64,000 nt of DNA from Sphingomonas sp. R647 (GTDB lineage Bacteria; Pseudomonadota; Alphaproteobacteria; Sphingomonadales; Sphingomonadaceae), in assembly GCF_020177055.1 (NCBI RefSeq), contig NZ_JAIQXT010000008.1, forward strand, positions 82,303 to 146,302, given 5' to 3'. Below, piece by piece: positions 35,247-44,433 of the stretch (position 1 is its first letter; each line of letters starts with the position of its first letter). Made by a program: the position numbers and the translations under genes. A model generated the notes under the pieces. It saw only the letters and a list, made by a program, of their open reading frames with translations, was not told the origin of the DNA and searched no databases.

Positions 35247-35720
35247 ATGCGGATTGAGGAAGGCGACAAGATTCCTGCGGTCGAGCTGATCGATCTCGAC
35301 GGCAATGGCTTTCGGCTGGACGGGATGATGGGGGCGCCGCTGGTGCTCTATTTCTACCCCAAGGACGACACCGCCGGTTGTACCCGCGAAGCGCAGGATT
35401 TCAGCGCGTTCAAGAGCCAGTTCGATGCGCTGGGCGTGCGGGTGCTGGGCGTGTCGCGCGACGGGACGATCAAGCACCAGAAGTTCGTCACCAAATATGA
35501 CCTGACCGTCCCGCTCGCTACCGATCCGGACGGCAAGGCGCTGGAGGCGTTCGGATCGTGGGTCGAGAAATCGATGTACGGCAAGAAATATATGGGGATC
35601 GACCGGTCGACCTTCCTGTTCGACGCCGATGGCGCACTGGTCCGGGCGTGGCGCAAGGTGCGCGTGCCGGGTCATGTGATCGAAGTGCTGGAGGCCGCGA
35701 AGGAGCTGGGTTCGGCGTGA
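35247..35720 (+). CDS. bcp: Thioredoxin-dependent peroxiredoxin, BCP type (1-Cys)
   Basis: BCP-type peroxiredoxins reduce H2O2 and organic hydroperoxides. The 157-aa protein has the peroxidatic Cys in 'FYPKDDTAGCTREAQDF' (C45). The usual resolving Cys five residues later is Gln here, and there is no other Cys, so it must work as a 1-Cys enzyme with an external partner. It starts 2 bases after glnE and overlaps the next gene by GTGA. Confidence 0.92.
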   Translation: MRIEEGDKIPAVELIDLDGNGFRLDGMMGAPLVLYFYPKDDTAGCTREAQDFSAFKSQFDALGVRVLGVSRDGTIKHQKFVTKYDLTVPLATDPDGKALEAFGSWVEKSMYGKKYMGIDRSTFLFDADGALVRAWRKVRVPGHVIEVLEAAKELGSA

Positions 35721-36577
35721 CGCAGCGCTCTTTTCAGAGGGCCGGTGCCGGTTCAGCGGAGCTGAACACAAAACAAAGCGTGGCCCGGGCGGCGCGGGCG
35801 GTGCTCGCTGCCGCCGATCCAATGGCGAAGGTCGCCGCCGCACGAAAGGCTGCGCGCGACTGGCGACTGGGACGGCTGGAATTCGCGTTCGACGTGGCAA
35901 TGCCCGACGAACCTGCGCGTCCGGCTATCCCGGAATTGCTGCCCCCCAATCGCATGCCCAGGCGCGGCAAGGGGTCGGAGCATGGGCGGATCGCGCTAAT
36001 CCATGCGCTCGCGCATATCGAATTCGTCGCGATCGACCTCGCCTTCGACATGGTCGGGCGGTTCGGCGGGCAGTTTCCGCGCGCGTTTACCGATGACTGG
36101 ATGAAGGTCGGCGCGGACGAAGCGATGCATTTTGCGCTGCTCGACCGGCGGCTCAAACAGCTGGGCAGCCATTATGGCGAAATGCCCGCGCATGCCGGGC
36201 TGTGGGAAGCGGCGGTCGCGACCGCGGGCGATGCGGCGGCGCGGCTGGCGGTCGTGCCGATGGTGCTGGAGGCACGCGGGCTGGACGTGACGCCGGCGAC
36301 GATCGCGCGGTTCAAGTCTGCGGGCGACCTGCCGACTGCGGCGATCCTGGGGCGGATCTTCAACGACGAGATCGTCCATGTCGCGGCGGGAACCCGCTGG
36401 TTCGAATCGCTGTGCGTCGCTCGGGGGATTGATTCGCGTCAGGAGTGGCGCGCGCTGCTCGGTCGTTACTTTGCGGGAACGGTTAAGCCTCCGTTCAACG
36501 ACTCGGCGCGCGAGTCAGCCGGTCTAACGCGCGACTATTACGAAAGCCTTGCCGTGCCCGGCCCGATCAGTCTCTAA
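35717..36577 (+). CDS. DUF455 ferritin-like domain protein
   Basis: The GTG at 35717 overlaps the bcp stop and gives 286 aa. The helical core carries repeated Glu/His pairs suited to a diiron site: 'ALAHIEFVAIDLAFDM', 'GADEAMHFALLDRRL', 'VLEARGLDVTP' and 'FNDEIVHVAAGTRWFE'. This is the DUF455 family, ferritin-like with no settled function. Its coupling to a peroxiredoxin gene hints at oxidative or metal metabolism, which is inference only. Confidence 0.88.
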   Translation: MTQRSFQRAGAGSAELNTKQSVARAARAVLAAADPMAKVAAARKAARDWRLGRLEFAFDVAMPDEPARPAIPELLPPNRMPRRGKGSEHGRIALIHALAHIEFVAIDLAFDMVGRFGGQFPRAFTDDWMKVGADEAMHFALLDRRLKQLGSHYGEMPAHAGLWEAAVATAGDAAARLAVVPMVLEARGLDVTPATIARFKSAGDLPTAAILGRIFNDEIVHVAAGTRWFESLCVARGIDSRQEWRALLGRYFAGTVKPPFNDSARESAGLTRDYYESLAVPGPISL

Positions 36578-36675
36578 CCCAATGCGTCGGATGCGGAGGG
36601 GCTGCTTCCAGACGTGATTGCTAAACAAGGGCGTGTGCCAGGGTAATGGCGCGTGTCTGTGGTTGCCGGGGACTC

Positions 36676-37851
36676 ATGGTCAGCACTGCACTCAACGCCA
36701 ATTTCGTCGCGCGGTTCCGCGATCTCTTCACGACCCGTGATTTCATCTTTCACGATGGACGTGACCTCAAGCGCTTCAGCGTCGCAGGCCGGACCCAGGC
36801 GATCCTCGCCGGTGTCGCCGCGATCACCGTCACCTTCTCTGCCTATGGCGTGTCGCAAGCCGCGTTCGGCGCGATCATGGCGACCGGCGTTGCCGGTACC
36901 GCAGCGACCCCCGAAGCGCGGATGGAAAAGATGCGCGCCGAGATGACCCGGCTCGAAGCCGATGTCGCCGCGATCAAGGAAGCGGCCAAGGTTCACGCCG
37001 CGCGCGTCGAACAGCGCCAGAAGATCATCGCCGGCGTGCTGAACGGCAAGGGTTCGCCTGCCGATGTCGGCCTGCCGATCGAAAACGTCTCGTTCGATGC
37101 CGACAGCGCGATGGCGCGTGAGGTTCTCGCCCCGCTCCGGCAGGTCGAGGCGCGTCAGGCGCAGCTGGCCGCCAAGGCGCAGCGCACCGCGCAGATCCGC
37201 CTGCATCTGACCCAGCAGCAACTGCGCAAGATGGGCATCCAGCCCGAGCGCTATGTCGGTGGCGGCATGGGCGGCCCGTTCGAAGCGGCGCCCGAGGGTG
37301 CGGCCGCGGCAGGCGAAGCCAGCGGCGACGCGCAGTTCCGCTCGCTGTTCCAGACGTGGCAGAAGCTCGACGTGCTCGAGCAGTCGGTCATCGCCATCCC
37401 CTCGCTCCAGCCGGTCGAGAATATGCGCCTGACCAGCAGCTTCGGCGTCCGCTCCGACCCGTTCCACGGCGCCGCAGCGATGCACGCCGGCATCGATATC
37501 CCCGGTCCGGTCGGCACGCCGATCTACGCGACCGCCGATGGTGTGACGGGCCGCACCGGTCGCTTTGGCGGTTATGGCAACCTCGTCACCCTCAACCATG
37601 GCAAGGGCATCGAGACCCGCTATGGCCATCTGTCGAAGATCCTGGTCGCCCCGAACACCCGCGTGCGTCGCGGCCAGCTGATCGGCCTGATGGGCTCGAC
37701 CGGCCGCTCGACCGGCAGCCACCTCCACTATGAAGTGCGCGTCGACGGCAAGGCGGTGAACCCGATGCCGTTCATGCAGAATGCCAGCGTGATCGAGCAG
37801 GTCGAGCAGAGCGCAGCACGGCTTCAGATGACCGCGGTCGGCGGCAACTGA
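36676..37851 (+). CDS. M23-family (LytM) peptidase, membrane-anchored
   Basis: The ATG at 36676 has GGGGAC five bases upstream and gives 391 aa; an ATG ten codons earlier is possible. There is a membrane helix at about residues 38-60, then an Ala/Glu/Lys coiled coil. The C-terminal M23 domain has 'SSFGVRSDPFHGAAAMHAGI' followed by the metal-binding Asp, and 'GSTGRSTGSHLHYEVRVDG' with the HxH pair. All zinc ligands of an active endopeptidase appear present. It probably cuts peptidoglycan cross-links in the periplasm. A strong terminator follows. Confidence 0.9.
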   Translation: MVSTALNANFVARFRDLFTTRDFIFHDGRDLKRFSVAGRTQAILAGVAAITVTFSAYGVSQAAFGAIMATGVAGTAATPEARMEKMRAEMTRLEADVAAIKEAAKVHAARVEQRQKIIAGVLNGKGSPADVGLPIENVSFDADSAMAREVLAPLRQVEARQAQLAAKAQRTAQIRLHLTQQQLRKMGIQPERYVGGGMGGPFEAAPEGAAAAGEASGDAQFRSLFQTWQKLDVLEQSVIAIPSLQPVENMRLTSSFGVRSDPFHGAAAMHAGIDIPGPVGTPIYATADGVTGRTGRFGGYGNLVTLNHGKGIETRYGHLSKILVAPNTRVRRGQLIGLMGSTGRSTGSHLHYEVRVDGKAVNPMPFMQNASVIEQVEQSAARLQMTAVGGN

Positions 37852-37878
37852 TCCAGGCGAGATAACAGGAGAGGGACG

Positions 37879-37910
37879 GGGCCGCACCGGGACAACCGGG
37901 CGGCCCTTTT
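37879..37910 (+). terminator. Rho-independent terminator after the M23 peptidase gene
   Basis: The stem GGGCCGC / GCGGCCC (37879-37885 and 37900-37906), with an inner CCGG/CCGG pairing, is followed by TTTTCCGTTTT. It is the clearest intrinsic terminator on the + strand in the window. Confidence 0.85.
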
Positions 37911-37954
37911 CCGTTTTAGTTGCGGTGCAGCCTGCGCGCGCCTATCTGCCCTGT

Positions 37955-38296
37955 ATGGCAACCGCGCTTTCCGAAGAGATCAACCTCACCGCCTCTGCCG
38001 CCGCGCGCGTTGCCGCGATTGCGGCGAAGCAGGGCAAGCCTGCAACGCTGCGCCTGTCGGTCGAGGGCGGCGGGTGTTCTGGGTTTCAGTACAAGTTCGA
38101 GCTGGCCGATGCGCCGGCAGACGATGATGCGATCGCGCAGACCGATGGCGTGACGCTGCTGGTCGATTCGATCAGCCTCGATCTGGTTCGCGGCGCCAGC
38201 GTCGATTACGTCGAGTCGTTGGGCGGCGCGGCGTTCCGCGTGACCAATCCGATTGCCGCGTCGGGCTGCGGCTGCGGCACCAGTTTCGCCGTCTGA
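37955..38296 (+). CDS. erpA: A-type iron-sulfur carrier (ErpA/IscA family)
   Basis: This 113-aa HesB-like protein delivers Fe-S clusters to apoproteins. The three cysteine ligands are present: C41 in 'VEGGGCSGFQYKF' and C105/C107 in 'AASGCGCGTSFAV'. ErpA, IscA and SufA cannot be separated reliably by reading alone; ErpA is the best guess because no isc or suf genes are adjacent. ATG 37955 gives the usual length; an in-frame GTG at 37925 is less likely. Confidence 0.88.
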   Translation: MATALSEEINLTASAAARVAAIAAKQGKPATLRLSVEGGGCSGFQYKFELADAPADDDAIAQTDGVTLLVDSISLDLVRGASVDYVESLGGAAFRVTNPIAASGCGCGTSFAV

Positions 38297-38303
38297 TCGC
38301 GCC

Positions 38304-39077
38304 TTGAAGATCGTCAGCTACAATGTGAACGGGATCAAGGCGCGCCTGCCGCGCCTGATCGAATATCTGACCGAGCAGCAGCCGGATGTGGTGTGCCTGC
38401 AGGAGCTTAAGTCCGCAGATGAGGGCTTTCCCGAGGCCGATATCCGCGCCGCCGGCTATGGTGCGGTGTGGCACGGGCAAAAGGGCTTCAACGGCGTCGC
38501 GATCCTAGCCAAGGGCGTGGACCCGGTCGAGCGCCAGCGCGGGCTGGCGGGTGAGCCCGAGGACGAGCATAGCCGCTATATCGAGGCCGAGGTGAACGGC
38601 GTGGTGATCGCGTCGATCTACCTCCCCAATGGCAACCCGGTTCCGGGGCCGAAGTTCGACTACAAGCTGCGTTGGATCGAGCGGCTGTCGGCGCATGCGC
38701 GCGACTTGCTCGCCGAGGAGCGGCCGGTGGTGCTGGCGGGCGATTACAACGTCATCCCCAATGACGACGATGTCTATTCGGTGCGGGCGATGGCCGACGA
38801 TGCGCTGATGCAGCCGGAATCGCGGCAGGGCTATCGCGCGCTGCTCGCGCAGGGGTGGACCGATGCGCTGCGCACCCGCTTTCCGGCGGGGCGCGTGTGG
38901 ACCTTCTGGGACTATCAGGCGGGCGCGTGGCAGCGCGATGCGGGGTTCCGGATCGACCATTTGCTGCTCAGCCCGATTGCCGCTGATCGCTTTGCCGATG
39001 CGGGCGTCGACAAGGACTATCGCGGTCGGGAAAAGGCCAGCGATCATGCGCCGACCTGGGTGAAGTTGCGCGCCTGA
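38304..39077 (+). CDS. xth: Exodeoxyribonuclease III
   Basis: This is an AP endonuclease and 3'-5' exonuclease of base excision repair. From TTG 38304, 7 bases after the previous stop, the 257-aa protein begins 'LKIVSYNVNGIKARLPRLIE', aligning with the family start. Active-site motifs are 'VVCLQELKSAD' (E34), 'VVLAGDYNVIPNDDDVY', 'TFWDYQAGAWQRDAGFRIDH' and 'KASDHAPTWVKL'. An in-frame start further upstream would lie inside the preceding gene. Confidence 0.94.
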   Translation: MKIVSYNVNGIKARLPRLIEYLTEQQPDVVCLQELKSADEGFPEADIRAAGYGAVWHGQKGFNGVAILAKGVDPVERQRGLAGEPEDEHSRYIEAEVNGVVIASIYLPNGNPVPGPKFDYKLRWIERLSAHARDLLAEERPVVLAGDYNVIPNDDDVYSVRAMADDALMQPESRQGYRALLAQGWTDALRTRFPAGRVWTFWDYQAGAWQRDAGFRIDHLLLSPIAADRFADAGVDKDYRGREKASDHAPTWVKLRA

Positions 39078-39267
39078 AACGAATGCGCACTATTGGCGCA
39101 ATTCCCCAATCTTCAGTGAAATATTTCCGCATCGTCGCAACTGCGACAAGCTAAGTTATTGAAATATATGAGTCCGAGTGTTTGGCATGACTAATGCACT
39201 AACACAGGCACGGGTAGAGCAGAGCAGCCAGCCGGCCCGCAGCCCCCAAGCCAAAGAGGACCAAGTC

Positions 39268-39516
39268 ATGCGTCAGATCATCGCCACCGCCGCCGCAGCC
39301 CTGGTAGCAGTCACCGCCGTCCCCGCGATGGCCCGCGATACGGCACCGGCGCCGTCGAACCCCGCTTCCTCGGCCGAAGCACCTGCGCCCAAGGCCAATA
39401 CCCGCTACTGCGTCTCGGAAACGACGACCGGATCGCGCCTGCCTAGGAAGACCTGCAAGACCCGTGCGGACTGGATCGCGGACGATAATTTCGATCCCCT
39501 CGCGCAGCAGCGCTGA
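39268..39516 (+). CDS. Small exported protein of unknown function
   Basis: The 82-aa product from ATG 39268 has an AAAGAGGA site upstream. It has a signal peptide ending near 'AVPAMARD', an Ala/Pro-rich spacer and a C-terminal segment 'YCVSETTTGSRLPRKTCKTR' with two Cys, possibly forming a disulfide. I recall this short Cys-containing tail from other sphingomonad exported proteins, but no function is known to me. The 190-base upstream gap is AT-rich and probably holds the promoter; it includes an imperfect palindrome near 39178-39205. Confidence 0.75.
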   Translation: MRQIIATAAAALVAVTAVPAMARDTAPAPSNPASSAEAPAPKANTRYCVSETTTGSRLPRKTCKTRADWIADDNFDPLAQQR

Positions 39517-39523
39517 CGAGGGC

Positions 39524-39557
39524 GCGGCCCGCGGCGTCCCCTATCGCCGCGGGCCGC
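39524..39557. terminator. Bidirectional hairpin between convergent genes
   Basis: A perfect 13-bp stem GCGGCCCGCGGCG / CGCCGCGGGCCGC (39524-39536 and 39545-39557) with an 8-base loop separates a + strand gene ending at 39516 from a - strand gene ending at 39575. No T-run is present on either side, but the stem is extremely stable. Confidence 0.65.
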
Positions 39558-39574
39558 ATTCTCGCACCGTCAGC

Positions 39575-40735
39575 TTATCCGAGTTCTTTCGCGTAGATTT
39601 GATAGACGCGGTTGACCTTGCTCTCGATCGTTTCGGCGATGGCGTTCATCCCCTGATTGTCGTCGAGCACCCAGCCAATTTCACCCCGGGTCGCGCCGAA
39701 ATCGGTTAGTGCGTCGCGGCGGATATATTCGATCATCATGAAAGCGAGTTGGCTCGCCATGCGCGACCCCTGCAGCTTTTTGAGCACGCCCATCAGCGGC
39801 ACGCGCATCGTCCGGGTCTTGCTGCGATGGAGCCACCACAGCAATTTGGCCCAGCCGAACGGGAACAGGTTGCCATTGAGCGGCCCGATCGCCTCGTTGA
39901 GGTCGGGCAGGGTGATCATGAACGCGACCGGTTCGCCATCGAGTTCGGCGATGCGGATCAGCTTTTCGAACACGATCGGCTTGAGCTTCTTGCCGACGTC
40001 GGCGATTTCGGGCGGGGTCAGCGGCACGAAGCCCCAATTGTCCGACCATGCATCGTTGAGGATGCTGAGGATGAGCGCGGCTTCCTCTGAGAAGCGCGAC
40101 TTGTCGACGGTGCGGATGCGGATGCGGTCGCTCTTCTCGCCCATTGCGATGATGCGCTGGACCAGCGGCGGAAACTCGCGGGTGATGTCGAGATCGTAGG
40201 TCTTGAGCTGCTTCACCGGCGCGAAGCCGGCATCTTCGATGTAATTGCGATAGGCGGGCTTGTGGTGACCCATCATCACGGTCGGCGTATGGTCATGCCC
40301 CTGAATCAACAGGCCCGGCTCTTCCCAGATCGACAGCGAGATCGGGCCGACAACACGGGTCATCCCCTTTTTGCGCAGCCAGTCCTGCGCGGTGTTGATC
40401 AGCGCGCGCGCGACCGTGTCGTCCTCAGCCTCGAACAGGCCGAAAAATCCGGTGCCGGGGCCAAAGCCCTGCTCGGCAGGCATTTCGAGCGCGAGCCGGT
40501 CGATATGCGCGGCGATGCGGCCGACCGGGCGGCCATCGCGTTCGGCAAGGAACAGCTGCGCTTCGGCATGGCTGAACCAGCCATTCTTCTTCGGATCGAT
40601 CGCGCCGGCGACCTCACTGCGCAGCGGCGGCACCCAGTTCGGATCGCCGCGATTGAGGCGGTAAGCGAGTTCGATGAAATCGCGCTTGTCCGCCTTGCTG
40701 GTGACCGGGCGGATGGCGAGCGGGGCAATGGCCAC
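39575..40735 (-). CDS. GNAT-like N-acetyltransferase family protein
   Basis: From GTG 40735, with GAAAGG about 9 bases upstream, the product is 386 aa. Conserved parts include 'FIELAYRLNRGDPNWVPPLR', 'FLAERDGRPVGRIAAHIDR', 'GFFGLFEAEDDTVARALI' and 'VVGPISLSIWEEPGLLIQG'. These are typical of a two-lobed GNAT-like family often annotated simply as N-acetyltransferase; the substrate is unknown. A longer form starting at 40774 or further upstream is possible but would run towards the divergent desaturase gene. Confidence 0.75.
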   Translation of the reverse strand: MAIAPLAIRPVTSKADKRDFIELAYRLNRGDPNWVPPLRSEVAGAIDPKKNGWFSHAEAQLFLAERDGRPVGRIAAHIDRLALEMPAEQGFGPGTGFFGLFEAEDDTVARALINTAQDWLRKKGMTRVVGPISLSIWEEPGLLIQGHDHTPTVMMGHHKPAYRNYIEDAGFAPVKQLKTYDLDITREFPPLVQRIIAMGEKSDRIRIRTVDKSRFSEEAALILSILNDAWSDNWGFVPLTPPEIADVGKKLKPIVFEKLIRIAELDGEPVAFMITLPDLNEAIGPLNGNLFPFGWAKLLWWLHRSKTRTMRVPLMGVLKKLQGSRMASQLAFMMIEYIRRDALTDFGATRGEIGWVLDDNQGMNAIAETIESKVNRVYQIYAKELG

Positions 40736-40829
40736 GAAATGGCACCTTTCGTTGATTTGCGTCAATTCAGTCACGCCTTGGAGCGTGCAAGTCAACCGGA
40801 TGCACGCGCGCCATGGGGAGACTGTTGAA

Positions 40830-41981
40830 ATGCCACGCAATGGCCACGATCTGTTGGCAATGCCTGTACCCATGAACAGCCTTGCCCTTGATGCGGCCGC
40901 GCAGGATCGCGCGACCGGCGCGCCGGTCCCGGCGGCGAAGATCCGTCTGTCCGGCATGGCCGATGACAAGGCGATGCTGCGCGCGGCGGCAGAGCTGACG
41001 CGCGATTTGCAGACGCCGAGCCCGCGCATCTACTGGACCGATTTCCTCGGCTCGGCCGCGGTCGGCTATGCCGCGCTCGCGGGCGCGATCTTTGCGCCGT
41101 CGCTGGGCTGGGCATTGGCCAGCGGTGTGCTCGCGGTACTCGCACTGTATCGCGCGAGCCTGTTCATCCATGAGATCACGCACCTCAAGCATTCGCTGCT
41201 GCCGGGATTCCGCGTGGGCTGGAACGTGCTGCTCGGCATCCCGATGATGCTGCCGAGCTTCATGTATGAGGGCATTCATACCATTCACCACACCCGCACC
41301 CGCTATGGCACGGTGGAGGATCCCGAATATTTGCCGCTGGCGCTGATGAAGCCGTGGACGCTCCCGGTGTTCCTGCTGGTGTCGACGCTGATGCCGGTTG
41401 GCTTGCTGCTACGCTTCGGCGTGCTGGGGCCATTGTCGCTGCTGTCGAAGAAGCTGCGCCGTGTCGTTGTCGGGCGCTATTCGGGGCTGCAGATCAACCC
41501 GAAGTTCGAGCGCAAATCGCCCGAGGGCGAGTTTGCCAAACAGTGGCGCTGGCAGGAGATTGGCGCGAGCGTGGTTGCGGTGACGCTGATCGCGACAGTC
41601 GCGACCGGCGTGCTGCCGCTCAAGGCGTTCCTGACCTATATGGTCGTGATCTCGGGCGTCGCTGTGCTCAATCAGGTCCGCACGCTGGTGGCGCATCTGT
41701 GGGAGAATGAGGGCGAGCCGCTGACGGTGACCGCGCAGTATCTCGACAGCGTCAACGTGCCGGGCGGGTTTCTGCCGTATCTGTGGGCTCCGGTGGGCCT
41801 GCGCTTCCACGCGCTCCACCATCTGCTGCCGAGTCTGCCTTATCATTCGCTGGGCGAGGCGCATCGGCGACTGTCGGAGTCGCTGGGGGCGGAGTCGACC
41901 TATCAAGGCGCGAATTACCCGACGCTGCGCGGCCTGATGGCGCGGCTGGCGGCGAGCACGATGAAGGTGCGGGCGGGCTGA
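40830..41981 (+). CDS. Membrane fatty acid desaturase
   Basis: The chosen ATG at 40830 is preceded by GGGGAGA about ten bases upstream and gives 383 aa; ATGs at 40860 and 40872 are alternatives. All three histidine boxes of the membrane diiron desaturase/hydroxylase family are present: 'FIHEITHLKH' (114-118 core), 'GIHTIHHTRTRYGT' (150-154) and 'RFHALHHLLPSLPYH' (327-331). About four to six membrane segments surround them. The regiospecificity cannot be read from sequence. Divergent from the GNAT-like gene. Confidence 0.88.
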   Translation: MPRNGHDLLAMPVPMNSLALDAAAQDRATGAPVPAAKIRLSGMADDKAMLRAAAELTRDLQTPSPRIYWTDFLGSAAVGYAALAGAIFAPSLGWALASGVLAVLALYRASLFIHEITHLKHSLLPGFRVGWNVLLGIPMMLPSFMYEGIHTIHHTRTRYGTVEDPEYLPLALMKPWTLPVFLLVSTLMPVGLLLRFGVLGPLSLLSKKLRRVVVGRYSGLQINPKFERKSPEGEFAKQWRWQEIGASVVAVTLIATVATGVLPLKAFLTYMVVISGVAVLNQVRTLVAHLWENEGEPLTVTAQYLDSVNVPGGFLPYLWAPVGLRFHALHHLLPSLPYHSLGEAHRRLSESLGAESTYQGANYPTLRGLMARLAASTMKVRAG

Positions 41982-42009
41982 CAGCCACTTGTAGTGTGAG
42001 ATAAGATTG

Positions 42010-42040
42010 GGGCGGCGGGCGAATGCCTTGCCGCCCTTTT
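42010..42040 (+). terminator. Intrinsic terminator after the desaturase gene
   Basis: The stem GGGCGGC / GCCGCCC (42010-42016 and 42030-42036) is followed by TTTT. It lies 28 bases after the desaturase stop and before the convergent lptG gene. Confidence 0.75.
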
Positions 42041-42046
42041 CGTTTG

Positions 42047-42118
42047 CCCGGGCTTGACCCGGGCCGGGGCTTCTTCCCCTCAGCGAGACGGGCAGCCGAG
42101 CCCCGGGTCAAGCCCGGG
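42047..42118. repeat. Perfect 17-bp inverted repeat 'CCCGGGCTTGACCCGGG'
   Basis: The arms 42047-42063 and 42102-42118 are exact reverse complements, 38 bases apart, in the gap between convergent desaturase and lptG genes. Each arm is itself nearly palindromic. This motif is familiar as an intergenic repeat in alphaproteobacterial genomes; here it could also terminate lptG transcription. Confidence 0.8.
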
Positions 42119-42133
42119 GGGACGGAGGGAGGT

Positions 42134-43237
42134 CTATTCCTCGCTCTTGAGCAGCACCGCTTCACCGATCATCGCGAACAGCAGGAACGGCGCCCAGGCG
42201 GCTAGGAAGGGCGGGTAGGCGCCGAGATTGCCCATCGCCAGCGCGAAATTGTCGGCGACGAAGTAGAGGAAGCCAAGACCCATCCCCATCACCGCGCGGA
42301 CGAACAGCTTGCCCGAGCGCGCGATGCCAAATGCGGCGACGGCGGCGAGCAGCGGCATCAGCACCGCCGACAGCGGGCCGGACAGCTTGTGCCACAATGC
42401 CCCTTCCAGCGCCTTGGTCGGGCGGCCGGCGGCGCGCAGGTCGTCGATCGCTTCGGACAGTGCGCCGAACGACATGCTTTCTGCATCGACGCTGGACAGC
42501 GTGAACTGGTCGGGGCGGACGCCCTGCGCGACGACGACGCTGCCGAGCGGGGTGAGCTTGCCCGTCGCGACGTCGAACCGGTCGGCGCCTTCGACGCGCC
42601 AGCCATTGCCTTCACGGCGCCCGATCTTGGCGCGCACCAGCGACTTCAGCACCGCGCCGTCGCGTTCATAGACGGTGACGCCGCCCAGGATCGCAGCATC
42701 GCCGCGGCCCTTGATCTGCTGGGCGTGGACGAGGTGGCTGCCGTCGCGCACCCAGACGTTGGAGCGGTCGCCGCGGTCGATCGGCAAGGCGCCGTAATCG
42801 ACCTTCTTCCACGCGGCGAGCGTGGTGCTGGCGCGCGAGACGATCCGGTCGTTGAAGGTGAAGGAGATGATCGCCACGCCGAGACCCGCGATCATCAGCG
42901 GCGCGAGCACCTGATGCGCCGACAGGCCCGATGCCTTGAGCGCGATGATCTCGCTATTCTGGTTCATCGTCGTGAAGGTGATGATCGTGCCGAGCAGCAC
43001 CGAAAAGGGCAGGAAGGTCGCGACGATCTGCGGCACGCGCAGGCTGACATATTGCCACACCTGTGCATCGCCATTGCCCGGATAGGCGAGAATACGCCCG
43101 GATTCGCTGAGCAGGTCGAGCGTCTGGAGGATCAGCACCAACCCGAACAGGAAGGCGAAGGTGTTGATGAGGAACGACCGCGCCATGTAGAGCGACACGG
43201 TCTTCGACGGGAAGAAATCGGTGAGTGCGTGGATCAT
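42134..43237 (-). CDS. lptG: LPS export system permease LptG
   Basis: LptG pairs with LptF and the LptB ATPase to extract lipopolysaccharide from the inner membrane. The 367-aa product has the YjgP/YjgQ architecture. There are N-terminal helices ('YMARSFLINTFAFLFGLVLI', 'VPQIVATFLPFSVLLGTIIT'), a periplasmic beta-jellyroll domain and three C-terminal helices ('LSGPLSAVLMPLLAAVAAFG'). ATG 43237 overlaps the lptF stop (ATGA), so the two are coupled. In sphingomonads, which replace LPS by glycosphingolipid, the cargo may differ. Confidence 0.88.
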   Translation of the reverse strand: MIHALTDFFPSKTVSLYMARSFLINTFAFLFGLVLILQTLDLLSESGRILAYPGNGDAQVWQYVSLRVPQIVATFLPFSVLLGTIITFTTMNQNSEIIALKASGLSAHQVLAPLMIAGLGVAIISFTFNDRIVSRASTTLAAWKKVDYGALPIDRGDRSNVWVRDGSHLVHAQQIKGRGDAAILGGVTVYERDGAVLKSLVRAKIGRREGNGWRVEGADRFDVATGKLTPLGSVVVAQGVRPDQFTLSSVDAESMSFGALSEAIDDLRAAGRPTKALEGALWHKLSGPLSAVLMPLLAAVAAFGIARSGKLFVRAVMGMGLGFLYFVADNFALAMGNLGAYPPFLAAWAPFLLFAMIGEAVLLKSEE

Positions 43238-44433
43238 GCCGCGACCTTCCGCTTGCGCCGGCCGGGCAGATATTTCGCGATTCCCTTCCAGACCTTCGCA
43301 AAGAACTTCTCGAGCGCGCCGATCGGCTGTCCGCCCGGCACATAGGCGATGGTGTAGTACATCCAAAGCACCAGCCCCGCGAAGATCAGGAATGGCCCCC
43401 ACAGCGCGATCAGCGGGTCGATCCGCCCGAGGCTGCCGATCGACTGCGCGTATTCGTTGACCTTGTGATAGGTGACGATCATCACGATCGACAGGAACAC
43501 GCCGAGCGCGGAGGTTGACCGCTTGGGCGGCACGCCGAGTGCGAGCGCCAGCAATGGCAGCAGGAACATCGTCGCGACCTCGACCACGCGGAAGTGGAAG
43601 GCGGAGCGGCTGGTGTCGCGTTCCTCCTCCGACTTGCTGTCGTCGCCGCCGATCCGCGCGAGTTCGGGCAGGGTCAACTCGAGGTTGCGCTCGCCGCGCT
43701 GACGGAATTGTTCGAACTTGGGCAGGTCGATCGGCAGGTCATGCGCGTCGAAGGTGAGCACGCGCGGCACGTCGAACTTCGGGCTTTGGTGGATCAGCGT
43801 GCCCTTGGTCAACCGGAAGATGATGACATCGGGATCGTCGGTGCGCAGGAACTGGCCCTTTTCCGCGGTCGCGGAAACGATGTCGCCGCCGGGCGCACGG
43901 GCGTTGACGAAGATGCCGGACAGGTCGCGACCTTCGTTTTTGCTTTCCTCGATCCGCAGCGTCATGCGGTCGCCCAGATTGGTGAACTCGCCGACCTTGA
44001 TCGATGCCCCGAGCGCGCCGGTGCGCAACTCGAACCGCAGCCCTTCATAATTGTAGCGGGCATAGGGCTGGATATAGCCGACGATCGCGAGGTTCAGCGC
44101 GGCGAGCGCGAGCGCGTACATGAAGGGGACGCGGAGCATCCGCCCATAGCTCATCCCCACCGCGCGCAGCACGTCGAGTTCGGACGTGGTGGCGAGGCGG
44201 CGGAAGGCGAGGAGGATGCCGAGCATCAACCCGATCGGAATGCCAAGGCCGAGATATTCGGGGAGCAGATTGGCGAGCATCTGCCACACCACGCTGACCG
44301 GCCCGCCCTCGCTTGCCACGAAGTCGAACAGCCGCAGCATGCGGTCGAGCACCAGCAGCATCGCGGAGATCAACAGCGTGGAGATCAACGGAACCGCGAT
44401 CAGGCGCGCCATGTACCGGTCGAGTGCGGTCAT
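43234..44433 (-). CDS. lptF: LPS export system permease LptF
   Basis: This 399-aa YjgP/YjgQ permease shows 'LDRYMARLIAVPLISTLLIS', 'YLGLGIPIGLMLGILLAFRR' and 'DVLRAVGMSYGRMLRVP' at the N-terminal side. A periplasmic domain and C-terminal helices ('TMFLLPLLALALGVPPK') follow. The first gene of an lptF-lptG pair, it ends in an ATGA overlap. About 85 bases separate its start from the end of the upstream hybrid kinase gene. Confidence 0.88.
   Translation of the reverse strand: MTALDRYMARLIAVPLISTLLISAMLLVLDRMLRLFDFVASEGGPVSVVWQMLANLLPEYLGLGIPIGLMLGILLAFRRLATTSELDVLRAVGMSYGRMLRVPFMYALALAALNLAIVGYIQPYARYNYEGLRFELRTGALGASIKVGEFTNLGDRMTLRIEESKNEGRDLSGIFVNARAPGGDIVSATAEKGQFLRTDDPDVIIFRLTKGTLIHQSPKFDVPRVLTFDAHDLPIDLPKFEQFRQRGERNLELTLPELARIGGDDSKSEEERDTSRSAFHFRVVEVATMFLLPLLALALGVPPKRSTSALGVFLSIVMIVTYHKVNEYAQSIGSLGRIDPLIALWGPFLIFAGLVLWMYYTIAYVPGGQPIGALEKFFAKVWKGIAKYLPGRRKRKVAA

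Noticed and set aside
35247..35720. Loss of activity in the BCP peroxiredoxin because the second Cys is missing
   Set aside because: 1-Cys BCP enzymes are known and remain active; this is a subtype feature rather than a defect.
39178..39267. Extended start for the small exported protein
   Set aside because: It would bury the signal peptide. ATG 39268 has a good AAAGAGGA ribosome site.
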